Shown here: positions 20,048 to 30,143 of the stretch, piece by piece
Layout: each line of letters begins with the position of its first letter
How positions within the stretch are numbered: position 1 is the stretch's first letter
NCBI RefSeq assembly: GCF_024703895.1
Contig: NZ_CP087968.1
Coordinates: 1,798,001 to 1,862,000, forward strand
DNA: 64,000 nt
Source of the DNA: Nocardioides sp. B-3
Lineage (GTDB): Bacteria > Actinomycetota > Actinomycetes > Propionibacteriales > Nocardioidaceae
Direction: 5' to 3'
Program-made: the position numbers and the translations under genes
The notes under the pieces: generated by a model
Told to the model about the DNA's origin: nothing
The model's database searches: none
Seen by the model: only the letters and a program-made list of their open reading frames with translations

Positions 20048-20145
20048 CTTTGACCTGAGTCCGCAGAAGACTCAGGTCAAAGGAGGCTCCGCCCGGGAGC
20101 CGCACCCCTCCTTTGACCTGAGTCTCGAGACGACTCAGGTCAAAG
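20048..20145. repeat. Two identical 14-bp-stem hairpins with a third between them
   Basis: CTTTGACCTGAGTC pairs with GACTCAGGTCAAAG at 20048-20061/20069-20082, and the same stem recurs at 20111-20124/20132-20145. Both loops are 7 bases but differ in sequence (CGCAGAA and TCGAGAC). Between them GGCTCC...GGAGCC forms a third small stem. The array lies in the divergent gap between the deacylase gene and the XRE regulator. Loop divergence with conserved stems argues for selection on structure or on a repeated operator. Confidence 0.75.
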
Positions 20146-20206
20146 CGTTGTCGGTGGTCCCTGCTGTCATGAATCCCCGGAGAATATCGACGAACGGGGA
20201 GACGAG

Positions 20207-20836
20207 ATGGAGACGGCACAACCACACGAGGGAGAGCAGGGGCAGCAGGGGCCGCGGGGGCCGCGGCCGTTGCACGGCCGGATCAACGTCTCGGGGATTG
20301 TCCGCCGCGTGCGCCGCCGGGCGAACTGGTCGCAGCGGCAGCTCGCCCGGGAGCTGGGCGTGTCGCAGTCAGCCGTGGCGAAATGGGAGACGCAGCGCAC
20401 CACCCCGTCGCCGCTGATGCTGGCCGGGGTGATGGCGCTCGCGGAGCTGCGGCTGGAGCCGGTTGACGAGACCGGCGAGCGGGTGGCGCCGATGAGGCAC
20501 TTCGCCGCCAGAGACGCGGCTCGCCGCAGATATCCGGCGCATGCCACGGTGTGGGCAGAGGGATGGTGGACGCCGGCCGACGCGGGCATGACGCCGTGGT
20601 CGAGCGCGATCATTGCTCGCTCCGCGGAGCTGGGGCTGCCGCAGGTGCGCCACAGCAGTTCAAGGCTGGTGCGCTCGAAGACCCCGGGCGGGCTGGATGA
20701 CCACCCGACGTGGGATGAGCTGGTGGCCGACGCGAGCAATGCCCGGCGTCCACCACCGCGGCCTCGGGTGTCGATCCCCGAATGGGCGCTGAAGGACAGC
20801 CGCAAGTCACGCAACCGCAGGCCGCAGGACTTCTGA
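20207..20836 (+). CDS. XRE-family helix-turn-helix regulator
   Basis: Intact, 209 residues. A Gly/Pro/Gln-rich start (METAQPHEGEQGQQGPRGPR) precedes the HTH: SGIVRRVRRRANWSQRQLARELGVSQSAVAKWETQRTTPSPLML. The rest contains an aromatic segment (HATVWAEGWWTPADAGMTPW) and a basic tail (RKSRNRRPQDF) without known ligand domain. Lambda-repressor-like proteins often regulate neighbours; the hairpin array directly upstream is a candidate binding region. Confidence 0.75.
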   Translation: METAQPHEGEQGQQGPRGPRPLHGRINVSGIVRRVRRRANWSQRQLARELGVSQSAVAKWETQRTTPSPLMLAGVMALAELRLEPVDETGERVAPMRHFAARDAARRRYPAHATVWAEGWWTPADAGMTPWSSAIIARSAELGLPQVRHSSSRLVRSKTPGGLDDHPTWDELVADASNARRPPPRPRVSIPEWALKDSRKSRNRRPQDF

Positions 20837-20856
20837 GCGACGGGTCTTCCGCGACG

Positions 20857-21806
20857 TCACCTCGTCTTGATGATGATGTTGCCGACCTTGCGGCCGGAGT
20901 CGACGAGCTGGTGGGCGCTGGCGATGTCGTCGAGGTCGAGGACGTCCCGGTTGACGACCGTCAGCGACCCGTCGGCGACCGGTCGAGCAGCGTGGTGAAC
21001 GACGCGGCCCGCTCGGGGGAGGGGCCGGCCTTCACGTTGCCGCGCGCTCGCAGCGTCTCGCTGAGGTCCCCGACGACCAGCAGCATCACGCCGTCCGGAC
21101 TGAGCATGCGGCGTCCCGCGGGGATCCCGATGTTGCCGACGTTGTCGATGACGACGTCGAACTTCTCGGTCAGCGTGGCGACCGGCGTCAGGGCGTAGTC
21201 GACGACGTGGTCGGCCCCCAGCTCCTTGAGCAGCGTGGCGTTGGCCGCGCTCGCGACGGCGGTGACCTCTGCCCCGAGGTGCTTGGCGAGCTGCAGGGCG
21301 TTGGTGCCGACTGCGCCGGACGCGCCGTTGACGAGCACGGTCTGGCCCGGCCGCACGTCGGCGACGTCGCGCAGGTAGTGCAGGGCCGTCGAGCCGCCGA
21401 ACAGCACCCCGGCGGCCTGCTCGTGCGAGACGGCGGCGGGCTTGTGGACCAGCTTCTTGGCCGGGAGCACCGCGAGCTCGGCGTGGCACCCGAGCGCCAT
21501 CCCGGAGCTGCCGCTGACCTCGTCGCCGACCGCGAAGCCCTCGACCCGCGAGCCCACGGCCTCGACGACGCCGCTGGCGACCCCGCCGAGGATTGGCTGG
21601 CGCGGACGGCGCAGGCCGAACAGCATGCGCGCGATCAGGGCGTAGCCACGCGGGAAGTTCGCACCACGGATCCGGGCGTCGGCCGCCGTCACCGCCGTCG
21701 CGTGGACCCGCACGAGCACCTGCTTCGCGCCCGGCGTGGGGGCGGGCACCTCTTCGATGCGAACGACCGACGGTTCGCCGCACGTCCTGCGGACTGCAGC
21801 TCTCAT
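20857..21806 (-). CDS. MDR-family NADP-dependent oxidoreductase (quinone-reductase type)
   Basis: About 316 residues, starting MRAAVRRTCGEPSVVRIEEVPAP. It shows the GroES-like fold with PILGGVASGVVEAVGSRVEGFAVGDEV, and the cofactor loop VLVNGASGAVGTNALQLAKHLGAEVTAVAS. It lacks the structural-zinc cysteines, as expected for zinc-free quinone oxidoreductases. A break near 20985 shifts the last 40 residues (ADGSLTVVNRDVLDLDDIASAHQLVDSGRKVGNIIIKTR). Twin TetR-type operators stand just upstream. Confidence 0.85.
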
Positions 21807-21815
21807 GACACTCCC

Positions 21816-21842
21816 CTTACAGCGTAAGTCTTACAACGTAAG
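21816..21842 (-). promoter_or_regulatory. Twin 13-bp TetR-type operators
   Basis: CTTACAGCGTAAG (21816-21828) and CTTACAACGTAAG (21830-21842) are near-identical palindromes separated by one base. They lie 9 bases upstream of the oxidoreductase start codon. CTTAC-N3-GTAAG dyads in tandem are a usual layout for a TetR-family repressor binding as two dimers. No TetR gene is present in the window. Confidence 0.75.
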
Positions 21843-21887
21843 GCGGAGGGTAGGTGCACGAAGCCGACTCCGCAAGAGGGGGACGTC

Positions 21888-22340
21888 TCAGACGCCGCGG
21901 TTGCGGCGCCGCACGGACTTCTTCGGCCGACCGCCGAGGTAGGGACCGACGCGAGTCGACGAGGTAGCCCTGCCGCAGCGCCTCGCGCCCGATCAGCATC
22001 CGGAAGCCCATCTGGTCGCGGCTGGTCAGCGTCACCTCCGCGGTGACGGTGCGATCGACGAGGGCGACGTCGAGCAGCACGACGTAGCGCTCCTGCACGT
22101 GGCCCGTCGACGAGCGCACATGCCGCCGGTCGTGGATGGGGAGCTCGACCTCGACGGAGTCCTCGCGCGAGCGCTGCCGGGGTGGACCGAGAACCGCACC
22201 CATGCCTCGCCGTCACGGTCGAGCTCATGGATGTCGAAGGCGTGGATGGCGCTCGAGCGAGCACCCGTGTCGAGCTTGGCCTTGATCCACTCGACGTCGA
22301 TGCCCGGAAGGCCGACCCACTCGCGCCAGCCCGCAGCCAC
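21888..22340 (-). CDS. RimK-associated ATP-dependent zinc protease family protein
   Basis: About 150 residues. From a GTG it reads VAAGWREWVGLPGIDVEWIKAKLDTGARSSAIHAFDIHEL. The KLDTGARSSAIHA segment is the signature of the Zn_protease (retropepsin-like) family that accompanies RimK ligases. After a break near 22190 come DRRHVRSSTGHVQERYVVLLDVALVDRT and MGFRMLIGREAL, and a last break near 21950 gives a basic tail RPKKSVRRRNRGV. It is divergent from rimK with about 60 bases between starts. It may trim glutamate tails added by RimK. Confidence 0.75.
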
Positions 22341-22399
22341 GGAGGCGGGGCTGGTTGGATGGGTTGCTGCCACCCCCCTATCCAATCAGGTGTGATCTC

Positions 22400-23592
22400 G
22401 TGAAGCTGGCCATCTTGTCCCGCGCCCCGCGCTCCTACAGCACCCAGCGGCTCCGCACCGCGGCCCGGGATCGTGGGCACGAGGTGAAGGTGCTGAACAC
22501 GCTGCGGTTCGGCATCGACCTCTCCGGCGACCAGCCCGATCTGCAGTTCCGCGGCAAACAGCTCTCCGACTACGACGCGATCCTGCCGCGCATCGGCAAC
22601 TCCATCACCTACTTCGGCACCGCCGTCGTGCGGCAGTTCGAGCAGATGGACGTCTACACGCCCAACACGGCCTACGGGATCTCCAACTCCCGCGACAAGC
22701 TGCGCGCCTCGCAGATCCTGTCCAAGCACGAGATCGCCATGCCGGCCACGACCTTCGTCCGCGACCGGGCCGACGTGATCCCCAGCGATCGAGCGCGTCG
22801 GCGGCGCGCCGGTGGTGATCAAGCTGCTCGAGGGCACCCGGGGCATCGGAGTCATCCCGGCGCCGGACATCAAGGTCGCCGAGGCGATCATCGAGACCCT
22901 GCAGAGCACTCGCCAGAACGTACTCATCCAGCGCTTCGTCAAGGAGTCCAAGGGCCGCGACATCCGCGCTGGTCGTCGGCGACCGGGTGGTCGCGGCGAT
23001 GCGACGGGTCGCGAAGGGCGACGAGTTCCGCTCCAACGTGCACCGCGGCGGCACCGTCGAGGCGGTCGAGCTCGACCCCGCCTTCGAGGAGGCCGCCGTG
23101 CGCTCCGCGCAGATCATGGGCCTGCGGGTCGCCGGCGTCGACATGCTCGAGGGCAACGACGGCCCGCTCGTGATGGAGGTCAACTCCTCGCCCGGCCTCG
23201 AGGGCATCGAGGCGGCCACCAAGCTCGACGTGGCCGGCGCGATCATCGACCACATCGACAACCGTGTCGCCTTCCCGCAGATCGACGTGCGGCAGCGGCT
23301 GAGCGTCTCGACGGGGTATGGCGTCGCCGAGCTGCTCGTCCACGGTGACGCCGACATCGTCGGGCTGACGCTGGGCGACTCCGGGCTGCGCGAGCGCGAC
23401 ATCTCGGTGCTCACGCTGCACCGCGGGACCTCGGTCATCCCCAACCCGCGTGCCGGTGTGGTGCTCGAGTCCGACGACCGGCTGCTGTGCTTCGGCAAGC
23501 TCGAGGAGATGCGGTCGATGATCCCGGCCCGCCGCAAGCGGATCCGCAAGGTCAAGAAGCTGCCGAAGATCCCGATCCACGAGCAGGACTAG
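22400..23592 (+). CDS. rimK: RimK-type ATP-grasp alpha-L-glutamate ligase
   Basis: From a GTG start: [29 protein letters not shown], the standard RimK opening. The ATP-grasp core reads [55 protein letters not shown] and [13 protein letters not shown], which carries the metal-binding residues. Breaks near 22788 and 22968 split it. Beyond residue 300 there is an extra TrkA_C-like domain and a lysine/arginine-rich tail ([20 protein letters not shown]). The enzyme adds glutamates to a protein C-terminus, S6 in E. coli; the target here is unknown. Confidence 0.85.
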
Positions 23593-23969
23593 CGGTCCAG
23601 CTCGTCTCGTACGGCGATCCGGTCGGCCTCCGTCGGACGCCCGGTCAGCATCGCGTCCAGCTGGTCGGGCGGCACCAGCCCGTCGAGCAGCGAGGTCAGT
23701 CGCGAGCCCGCCCGCGCGGCCGCGTCGTCGACCGCGCGCAGGATCGCGGTCGCGAGGTGGGGCGCCGGCAAGGACATCACGGTCGGCTCCAGCGTGAGTG
23801 CGGTCAGCCTGCCGGCGGCGTTGACGCGCACGTGCACGCGGCCCTCGGCGGTGTGGGCTTCGCCGTACAACGTGGCGAGGTCGTCCTGCATCTCGGCGAT
23901 CGCGGTGAGGCGCGCGGCGGCCTCGTCGCGGACGTCGTCGAGCCGGGGGTCGGAAGAGGTGTCGGTCAT
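23589..23969 (-). CDS. YbaB/EbfC-family nucleoid-associated protein
   Basis: Intact, 126 residues from [20 protein letters not shown]. The central [42 protein letters not shown] is the YbaB dimer fold as seen in actinobacteria. Such proteins bind DNA, or serve as small partners near ESX-type genes. It overlaps the end of rimK by four bases (convergent). Confidence 0.65.
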   Translation of the reverse strand: MTDTSSDPRLDDVRDEAAARLTAIAEMQDDLATLYGEAHTAEGRVHVRVNAAGRLTALTLEPTVMSLPAPHLATAILRAVDDAAARAGSRLTSLLDGLVPPDQLDAMLTGRPTEADRIAVRDELDR

Positions 23970-24030
23970 GGGTGAGGTGTTCCCGGTGGCGAGGTGCCCG
24001 AACCGGGGCGCCGAGAGCCTGTGGACAACC

Positions 24031-25078
24031 TCAGTAGCCACCCTCGGGTGGCTCCATCTCGGCCCGCACCCCCGAGCAGCCGCACCGGGCGATCGTCATC
24101 GAGCGCGTCGAAGAGCGCGAGCGCGGTGTCCGCGACGACCGCCGGATCCATGGTCGCCCCGGCCAGCTTGCGGACCTTGGTGTGGGTGAAGAACGGCGCG
24201 AAGCGGACCTTGAGGTGCACGCGGGTGGCCGCCCGGCCCTCCTTGGTGAGGTCCTCGATGACTCGGTCCGCGAGCTCGCGCAGGGCTGCGGCGACCTCGG
24301 CACGACCGGCGAGGTCGACCCGGAAGGTCGTCTCGCGACCGTGCGCCCGCGCGACCCGGGGCGTGTCGTCGGGCCACGCGCGCCCGCCACCGCGACCGAG
24401 GCGCCCGATGTGCGGCCCGGTGTTGGGCCCGAACGCCTCGACCAGCGGCTCCTCGGGGGCTGGCCGCCAGCTGCGCGACGGTGTCGAGCCCGATCGCCGC
24501 GAGACGCTGGCCGATCTTCGGCCCGACGCCCCACAGCGCGGTCGTGGGTCGGTGCCCCATCACGTCGAGCCAGTTGTCGCGGTGCAGGAAGAAGGTGCCC
24601 TGCGGCTTGCCGAAGTCGGTGGCGATCTTGGCCCGCACGAGGGTGTCACCGATGCCGATCGAGCAGTGCAGCCGCGTCCCGGCGAACACCGCCTCCCCGG
24701 ATCTCGAGCGCCACCCGGTGCGGGTCGTCGGTCTCGACGCCGACGAAGGCCTCGTCCCACCCGAGCACCTCGACGACCGCGCCCGGGTGCGCCCGCAGAG
24801 TCGCCATCACGTCCGCGGACGCCGCCTCGTAGACCGGGAAGTCGACCGGCAGCAGGACCGCTTCGGGGCATCGCCGTGCACGGCGAGCTTGAGCGCCAGC
24901 CCCGAGTGGACGCCGCGCGCGTGCCTCGTAGGACGCCGTCGACACGACGGCCCGTTCAGGTCGGATCGCCGCGACCGCCCACGATGACGGGCACCCCGAT
25001 CAGCTCGGGGTGGCGCAGCAGCTCGACGGCGACGAGGAACTGGTCCATGTCGACGTGCAGCACCCAGCGCTGGACCAT
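24031..25078 (-). CDS. dinB: DNA polymerase IV (Y-family)
   Basis: An error-prone lesion-bypass polymerase of about 349 residues, split into five or more frames. It starts MVQRWVLHVDMDQFLVAVELLRHPELIG, where DMD supplies catalytic aspartate, then VVSTASYEARARGVHSG, GWDEAFVGVETDDPHRV (catalytic D-E), CSIGIGDTLVRAKIATDFGKP, WGVGPKIGQRLAAIGLDTVAQLA (helix-hairpin-helix), and a little-finger domain ending AEMEPPEGGY. There is no C-terminal beta-clamp QxxLF motif in what can be read. Confidence 0.85.
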
Positions 25079-25103
25079 TCGGAGATCCTGTCAGAATCTC
25101 CGG

Positions 25104-25458
25104 GTGATCGAGCCCCTCCAGACGGTCCTCATCGTCGCCTCCCTGCTGCTCGCGGTGGTTGGGGGCGTGTACGTCGCCCTCGACCGCAGCCCCGACAACG
25201 CCCTCGTCGGGCTGGCCGGCCTGCTCGAGCTGGGGTTCGTCGTGCAGGCGGTCATCGGCATCGCGCAGGTGGTCGGCGACGACGACGTGGCCAGCCCGGT
25301 GACGTTCATCGGCTATCTGCTGGCCGCGCTGGTCGTGCTGCCCGTCGGCGTGCTGTGGTCCCCTGGCCGAGCGCAGTCGCGGCGCGACCGCGGTGCTGAT
25401 CGTGGCCGCCCTGACGACGGCCTTCCTCGTCGTCCGCGTGGTGCAGCTCCATGGTTGA
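25104..25458 (+). CDS. Small multi-pass membrane protein
   Basis: About 117 residues from a GTG 26 bases downstream of the divergent dinB start. It reads MIEPLQTVLIVASLLLAVVGGVYVALDRSPDNALVG, then LELGFVVQAVIGIAQVVGDDD and FIGYLLAALVVLPVGVLWS. After a break near 25360 it gives LAERSRGATAVLIVAALTTAFLVVRVVQLHG. Four membrane helices are predicted. The family is not recognised. It overlaps the next gene by eight bases. Confidence 0.65.
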
Positions 25459-25862
25459 GGCGGGCTCCACCAAGTCCGCCTCCACCAAATCAGGGAGTGG
25501 TCGGGCGCTGGTCGCGATCTATGCCGTCTTCGCGCTCTCGGCGACCGCCCGCTCACTGGTGCAGCTCGCCACCAAGGCCTCCGAGGCACCGGTCGCCTAT
25601 GTCTTGTCCGCGGTGGCCGGGCTGGTCTACATCGCGGCGACCCTCGGGCTGGCCGAGGTCGGACCCGCCCCGCGGCGGCTGGCCCGGGCGGCCGTCGGCT
25701 TCGAGCTCGTCGGCGTGCTCACCGTCGGGACCCTGACCGTGCTGGATCCGGAGCTCTTCCCCGGACGCGACCGTCTGGTCGGCGTACGGACAGGGCTATG
25801 GCTACCTGCCGCTGGTGCTGCCGTTCCTCGGGCTGGCGTGGTTGATCAGGACACGTCCGTGA
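25451..25862 (+). CDS. Membrane protein, partner of the preceding gene
   Basis: About 136 residues, starting MVEAGSTKSASTKSGSGRALVAIYAVFALSA. Helices cover GRALVAIYAVFALSATARSLVQL, APVAYVLSAVAGLVYIAATLGL, AAVGFELVGVLTVGTLTVL and, after a shift near 25770, GYGYLPLVLPFLGLAWLIRTRP. The shape is a common actinobacterial four-helix integral membrane protein. Its reading frame overlaps the previous gene, so the two are probably co-translated as a complex. Confidence 0.65.
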
Positions 25863-26572
25863 GGGCGGGGAACTCCTTCATCGCGTGGTCGGCGATCTTC
25901 TTCATCATGTAGCCGTCGACGCCCGCGCCGAAGAACCCACCGGCGACCGGGACGCCGCGACCGAAGCGGCCCAGCACCTTGGTGCCGACGCCGCGCATCA
26001 GGTTGAAGCCGACCGCCTTGTTGACCACCATCAACGCCGCGGGCGGCAGGTTGCGCAGGGCGAGCGACGTGACGCGACCGCCGCCGGTCGCCATCCCGGC
26101 CTTCTTCAGCACGTCGTCGGACTTCGAGCCGACGAGGGTCAGCAGGACCGCCGTGCGGATCCGCGGGTCCCGGATGTCGTAGCCGCGCAGGGAGGCGATG
26201 GCGCCGACCATGCGGGTCGCCCGGACATAGAACTCGAGCACGTTGGCGGGCAGCGCGATCGGCATCGTGACGAAGCCGCCGAGCCCGGTGACGAAGCCGC
26301 CGAGGGCGCCGCGGTACATCGTGCCGCGGGCGACCGCGTTGATCGCCTCCTCGCGCGAGCCCTTGTCCTTCTTCGCCGCGCTGGCGACCCGGGCCGCCGA
26401 CTTGATCGGACCGCGGCCGTCGAGGCCGATGTCGAGCAGCATGTCCATGACCTTGTTGATCGCTCGGCTCGCGGCGCCGGCATCGGCCTCGGGGTCGTTG
26501 GCGGCGTCCAGCGCGGACCGTGCCGCCTTGACCTCGGTCGCGCTTCGGCTTGAAGAGATCGATCAGTCTCAT
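25846..26572 (-). CDS. EcsC-family protein
   Basis: About 242 residues with one break near 26542. It starts MRLIDLFKPKRD, with a linker ATEVKAARSALDAANDPEADAG. The family core reads MYRGALGGFVTGLGGFVTMPIALPANVLEFYVRATRMVGAIASLRGYDIRDPRIRTAVLLTLVG, a pattern with two amphipathic or membrane helices. EcsC proteins are peripheral membrane proteins first known beside an ABC transporter in Bacillus; their activity is unclear. It converges with the preceding membrane-protein gene, overlapping by 17 bases. Confidence 0.8.
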
Positions 26573-26624
26573 GCGGCAGAGTTTGACACCGGTAGCCACC
26601 TGGACACCAAAGCGGTGCGCGCGC

Positions 26625-28771
26625 TCACTGGCCAACCGCCGTACGGAAACCGCGCAGGCGCAGGCTGTTGGTCACCACGAAGACGCTGGAGAAGGCCATC
26701 GCGGCACCGGCCAGCATCGGGTTGAGCAGGCCGGCGGCGGCGAGCGGGATGGCGGCGACGTTGTAGGCGAACGCCCAAAAGAGGTTGCCCTTGATCGTCG
26801 CCAGCGTGCGCCGCGACAGCCGGATCGCATCGCCCGCGACGCGCAGGTCGCCGCGCATCAGGGTCAGGTCGCTGGCCTCGATCGCGACGTCGGTGCCGGT
26901 GCCCATGGCCGGGCCGAGATCGGCTCGGGCCAGCGCGGCGGCGTCGTTGACACCGTCGCCGACCATCGCCACCACCTTGCCCTCGGCCTGCAGGCGCTTG
27001 ATCACCGCGACCTTGTCCGCGGGCAGCACCTCGGCGATCACGGTCTCGATCCCGACCTCGGCCGCCACCTTCTCGGCGGTCGTCCGGTTGTCACCCGTGA
27101 GCAGCAGGGGAGTCAGGCCCGGGGCCTTCAGCGACCTGACCGCCCGGGCGGAGGTGGGCTTGACCGCGTCCGCCACGTGCAGGGTGCCGACCAGCGCGCC
27201 GTCGATCGTGACCGCGACCCCTCCGGCCGCCCGCCCGACCTCGACCACGCGTCCCTCGACGGTCCCGCGGACGCCGTGCCCGGGAGTGCTCATGAAGTCG
27301 CTGACCGCAGGCAGGGAGCCGAACCGTGCGTGGGCCGCCGCCGCGATGGCCCGGCCGATCGGGTGCTCGGACCCGTCCTCGACCGCGCCCGCCGGGCGCA
27401 GGACGTCGTCGTCGCCGTCGACTGCCACGAGCGACATCTGGCCGGTGGTGACGGTGCCGGTCTTGTCGAGCACGATCGTGTCGACCGCGCGAGTGGACTC
27501 GAGCACCTCGGGGCCGCGGATCACGATGCCGAGCTGCGCGCCGCGACCGGTGCCGACGAGCAGCGCCGTCGGGGTCGCGAGGCCGAGGGCACAGGGGCAG
27601 GCGACGATGAGTACGGCGACGGCCGCCGTGAAAGCGGCCGGCGCCCCGGCTCCGTTGCCGAGCCAGAAGCCGAGCGTCGCGATGGCGAGCACCAGCACGA
27701 TCGGCACGAAGATCCCGGAGACCCGGTCGGCCAGTCGCTGCACGGGCGCCTTGCCGGTCTGGGCGTCCTCGACCAGCCCGGCGAGCCGCGCGAGCTGGGT
27801 GTCCGAGCCGACGCTGGTGGCGCGGACGACGAGCCGGCCGCCGGCGTTCACGCTGGCACCGATGACGGCGTCGCCGACGCCGACCTCGACCGGGACGGGT
27901 TCACCCGTGAGCAGGCTGAGGTCGACGGCGCTGGTGCCGGACTCGACCACGCCGTCGGTCGCGATGCGTTCGCCGGGACGGACCACGAAGGCGTCACCCA
28001 CGACCAACGAGTCGATCGGCACGCGCGTCTCACTGTGTCCACCGTCCGGGGCGTCGCGCACGACGGCGACGTCCTTGGCGCCGAGGTTCAGCAGGCCGGT
28101 CAGGGCTGCGCCCGCGGTCCGCTTGGCGCGGTGCTCAGAACCAACGGCCGGCGAGCAGGAACGTGGTGACGCCGGCGGCGGCCTCGAGGTAGATGTTGCC
28201 GGCCCCGTCGCCGCGTTCGATGGTCAGCTCGAAGGGGTGCGTCATGCCCGGCCTCGCCGGCGGTGCCGAGGAAGAGTGCGTAGACGGACCAGCCGAAGGC
28301 GGCCAGTGTGCCGAGACTGATCAGGGTGTCCATGGTCGCGGCACCGTGGCGCAGGTTGGCCCAGGCGGCGCGGTGGAACGGCCAGCCGCCCCAGACGACG
28401 ACCGGTGCGGCCAGCGTCAGCGACAGCCACTGCCAGAACTCGAACTGGAGCGCCGGCACCATGGCCATCGCGACGACGGGCACGGTCAGGACTGCCGAGA
28501 CGACGAGCCGGACCGGGGGCCTCGTCCCGCTCGGGGGGCGACCTCGACCTTTTCCGTGGTGGGCAGCGTTGCGGCGTACCCCGCCGACTCGACCGTGGCG
28601 AGCAGGTCGTCCGTGGAGACGGTTTCGGTGTAGGTGACCCCTGGCCTTCTCGGTCGCGTAGTTGACCGAAGCGGTGACGCCCTCGAGCTTGTTCAGCTTG
28701 CGCTCGATCCGGTTTGCGCAGGATGCGCACGTCATGCCGGAGATGGCGAGCTCGACGTCAGTGGTCGTCAT
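26625..28771 (-). CDS. copA: Copper-exporting P1B-type ATPase
   Basis: About 715 residues. The N-terminal metal-binding domain carries GMTCASC (residues 12-18). Breaks near 28640, 28545, 28505, 28250 and 28140 split the front part. The back is intact: ATP phosphatase loop [10 protein letters not shown], transport motif [16 protein letters not shown] (CPC), phosphorylation motif DKTGT, the HP nucleotide motif GSEHPIG and GDGVND hinge. It pumps Cu(I) out of the cytoplasm. It is the last gene of the csoR-copZ-FixH-like-copA operon, overlapping the gene before it by 14 bases. Confidence 0.93.
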
Positions 28772-29627
28772 CGGTCTCACCCGCCTGCACGTAGAACTCC
28801 GCAGGTCCGCACGACCCCGTCGTGCTGGAAGTCGAAGTAGAGGTGGAAGTCGCCGGCGCTGGGCACCTCCGCGACGAACGGGACCTCCGGGCCGGCGTCG
28901 CTCTCCTCCGGGTGCACGTGGAGGTAGGCGAGGTCGCCCGCCCGCAGTGCCACGAGGTGACCGAAGGCACCGAGGTAGGGCTCGAGGTCGGTGACGGGTT
29001 CGCCGTCGCGCTCGACCGAGACCGTGACGTCGCTGGAGGAGCCGGCCGCCGGGTCGCCGGTGAGGGTGACGGTGTAGCCGCCCTCGACCTGAGCCGTGGT
29101 GGTGTGCTCCTTCTCGGTGACGGACACCCGTCCCGGGACGGTGACGTCCGCACCGAGCGTCAGGCCCTCGCCACCGGCGGGGGCGAAGTCCGCGAAGATC
29201 CGCCACGCTCCGGGCACGAGGTCGAGGTCGATGCGCCGGGTCCCGTCCGCGCCGAGGACGGGGTGGACGTGCTGGTAGCCGGAACCATCTCGGCGTACGG
29301 CGATGAGGTGCAGCCGCTTCTCGTGCTCGACGTCGTAGTCCGTGACCGGACGGCCGTCGGGACCGGTGATCGTGAACGCGAGCGGCCGGCGGCCGGGGCG
29401 GAAGGTCGTCCGATCGAGGGCGAGCGTGTAGCCGTCCCGCTGACCATGAGTCCGCCGGGGAGATGGGCTGCCTCCTCGTGGGGGGCGTCTGCCATCTCCA
29501 TGTCGTGGGAGGCGACGGGCGCGTCCTCGTCGAGGACCGGGCTCATCGCCGTACCGACTCCCCGGGCTGCCGCGAAGGCAGCGAGGAGACCGGCGGCGAA
29601 GATCGCCAGTCTGGTGGGCGTGTTCAT
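28758..29627 (-). CDS. Membrane-anchored FixH/YtkA-like protein in the copper operon
   Basis: About 290 residues. It starts MNTPTRLAIFAAGLLAAFAAARGVGTAMS (N-terminal membrane anchor) and has a Met/His-rich segment SHDMEMADAPHEEAAHLPGG suited to bind copper. After a break near 29445 come two beta-rich domains, YTLALDRTTFRPGRRPLAFTITGPDGRPVTDY with YQHVHPV and LAYLHVHP, and an ending [13 protein letters not shown] after a break near 28803. Such proteins are recurrent beside copA in actinobacteria and may hold extracellular copper. Function is inferred from context. Confidence 0.7.
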
Positions 29628-29827
29628 GCCACGCCGTAGCCGGCTTCCTCGACGGCTGCGCGGACTGCGGCAGGATCGAGGGGCTGGCTGCTGGTGACGG
29701 TGACGGTGCCGGTCGCGAGGTCGACGTCGACGGACTCGACGGACGCGAGCTCGCTGATCTCCTCGGTGACGCTGGCGACGCAGTGGCCGCAGGTCATGCC
29801 GGTGACGGTGAGGGTCTGGGTGTCCAT
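29624..29827 (-). CDS. copZ: Copper chaperone, HMA domain
   Basis: Intact, 67 residues: MDTQTLTVTGMTCGHCVASV, then SELASVESVDVDLATGTVTVTSS. GMTCGHC is the heavy-metal-associated CxxC site that carries Cu(I) to CopA. The start was chosen for AAGGAG six bases upstream. Its stop overlaps the next start (ATGA), so translation is coupled. Confidence 0.92.
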   Translation of the reverse strand: MDTQTLTVTGMTCGHCVASVTEEISELASVESVDVDLATGTVTVTSSQPLDPAAVRAAVEEAGYGVA

Positions 29828-29838
29828 GTTCTTCTCCT

Positions 29839-30134
29839 TCATGACTTGACCAGGGCGCGATCGCGTCGCTGGCTTCCTTGAGCTTGCGGGCCTGCTCGTC
29901 GCCGCCCTCGCGGACGGCCTCGACGACGCAGTGCTCCGTGTGCTCGTCGAGCAGGCCGAGCGAGAGCGCCTGCAGGGCGCGGGTGACGGCGGAGACCCGG
30001 GTGAGGATGTCGATGCAGTACTGCTCCTCGTCGACCATCCGCGAGATCCCGCGGACCTGCCCCTCGATGCGCTTCAGGCGCTTGAGGTGGGCGTCCTTGG
30101 TGCCGTGCGCGACATAGCTGTGTTCGTGGGCCAT
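29839..30134 (-). CDS. csoR: CsoR-family copper-sensing repressor
   Basis: About 98 residues, starting MAHEHSYVAHGTKDAHLKRLKRIEGQVRGISRMVDEEQYC. The CsoR fingerprint is visible: first cysteine in YCIDIL, then HTEHCV supplying His and the second Cys that bind Cu(I). A break near 29858 (by CCAGG) shifts only the last few residues (LVKS). Copper binding releases the operator and induces the operon. Confidence 0.93.
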
Positions 30135-30143
30135 GCCACGACC

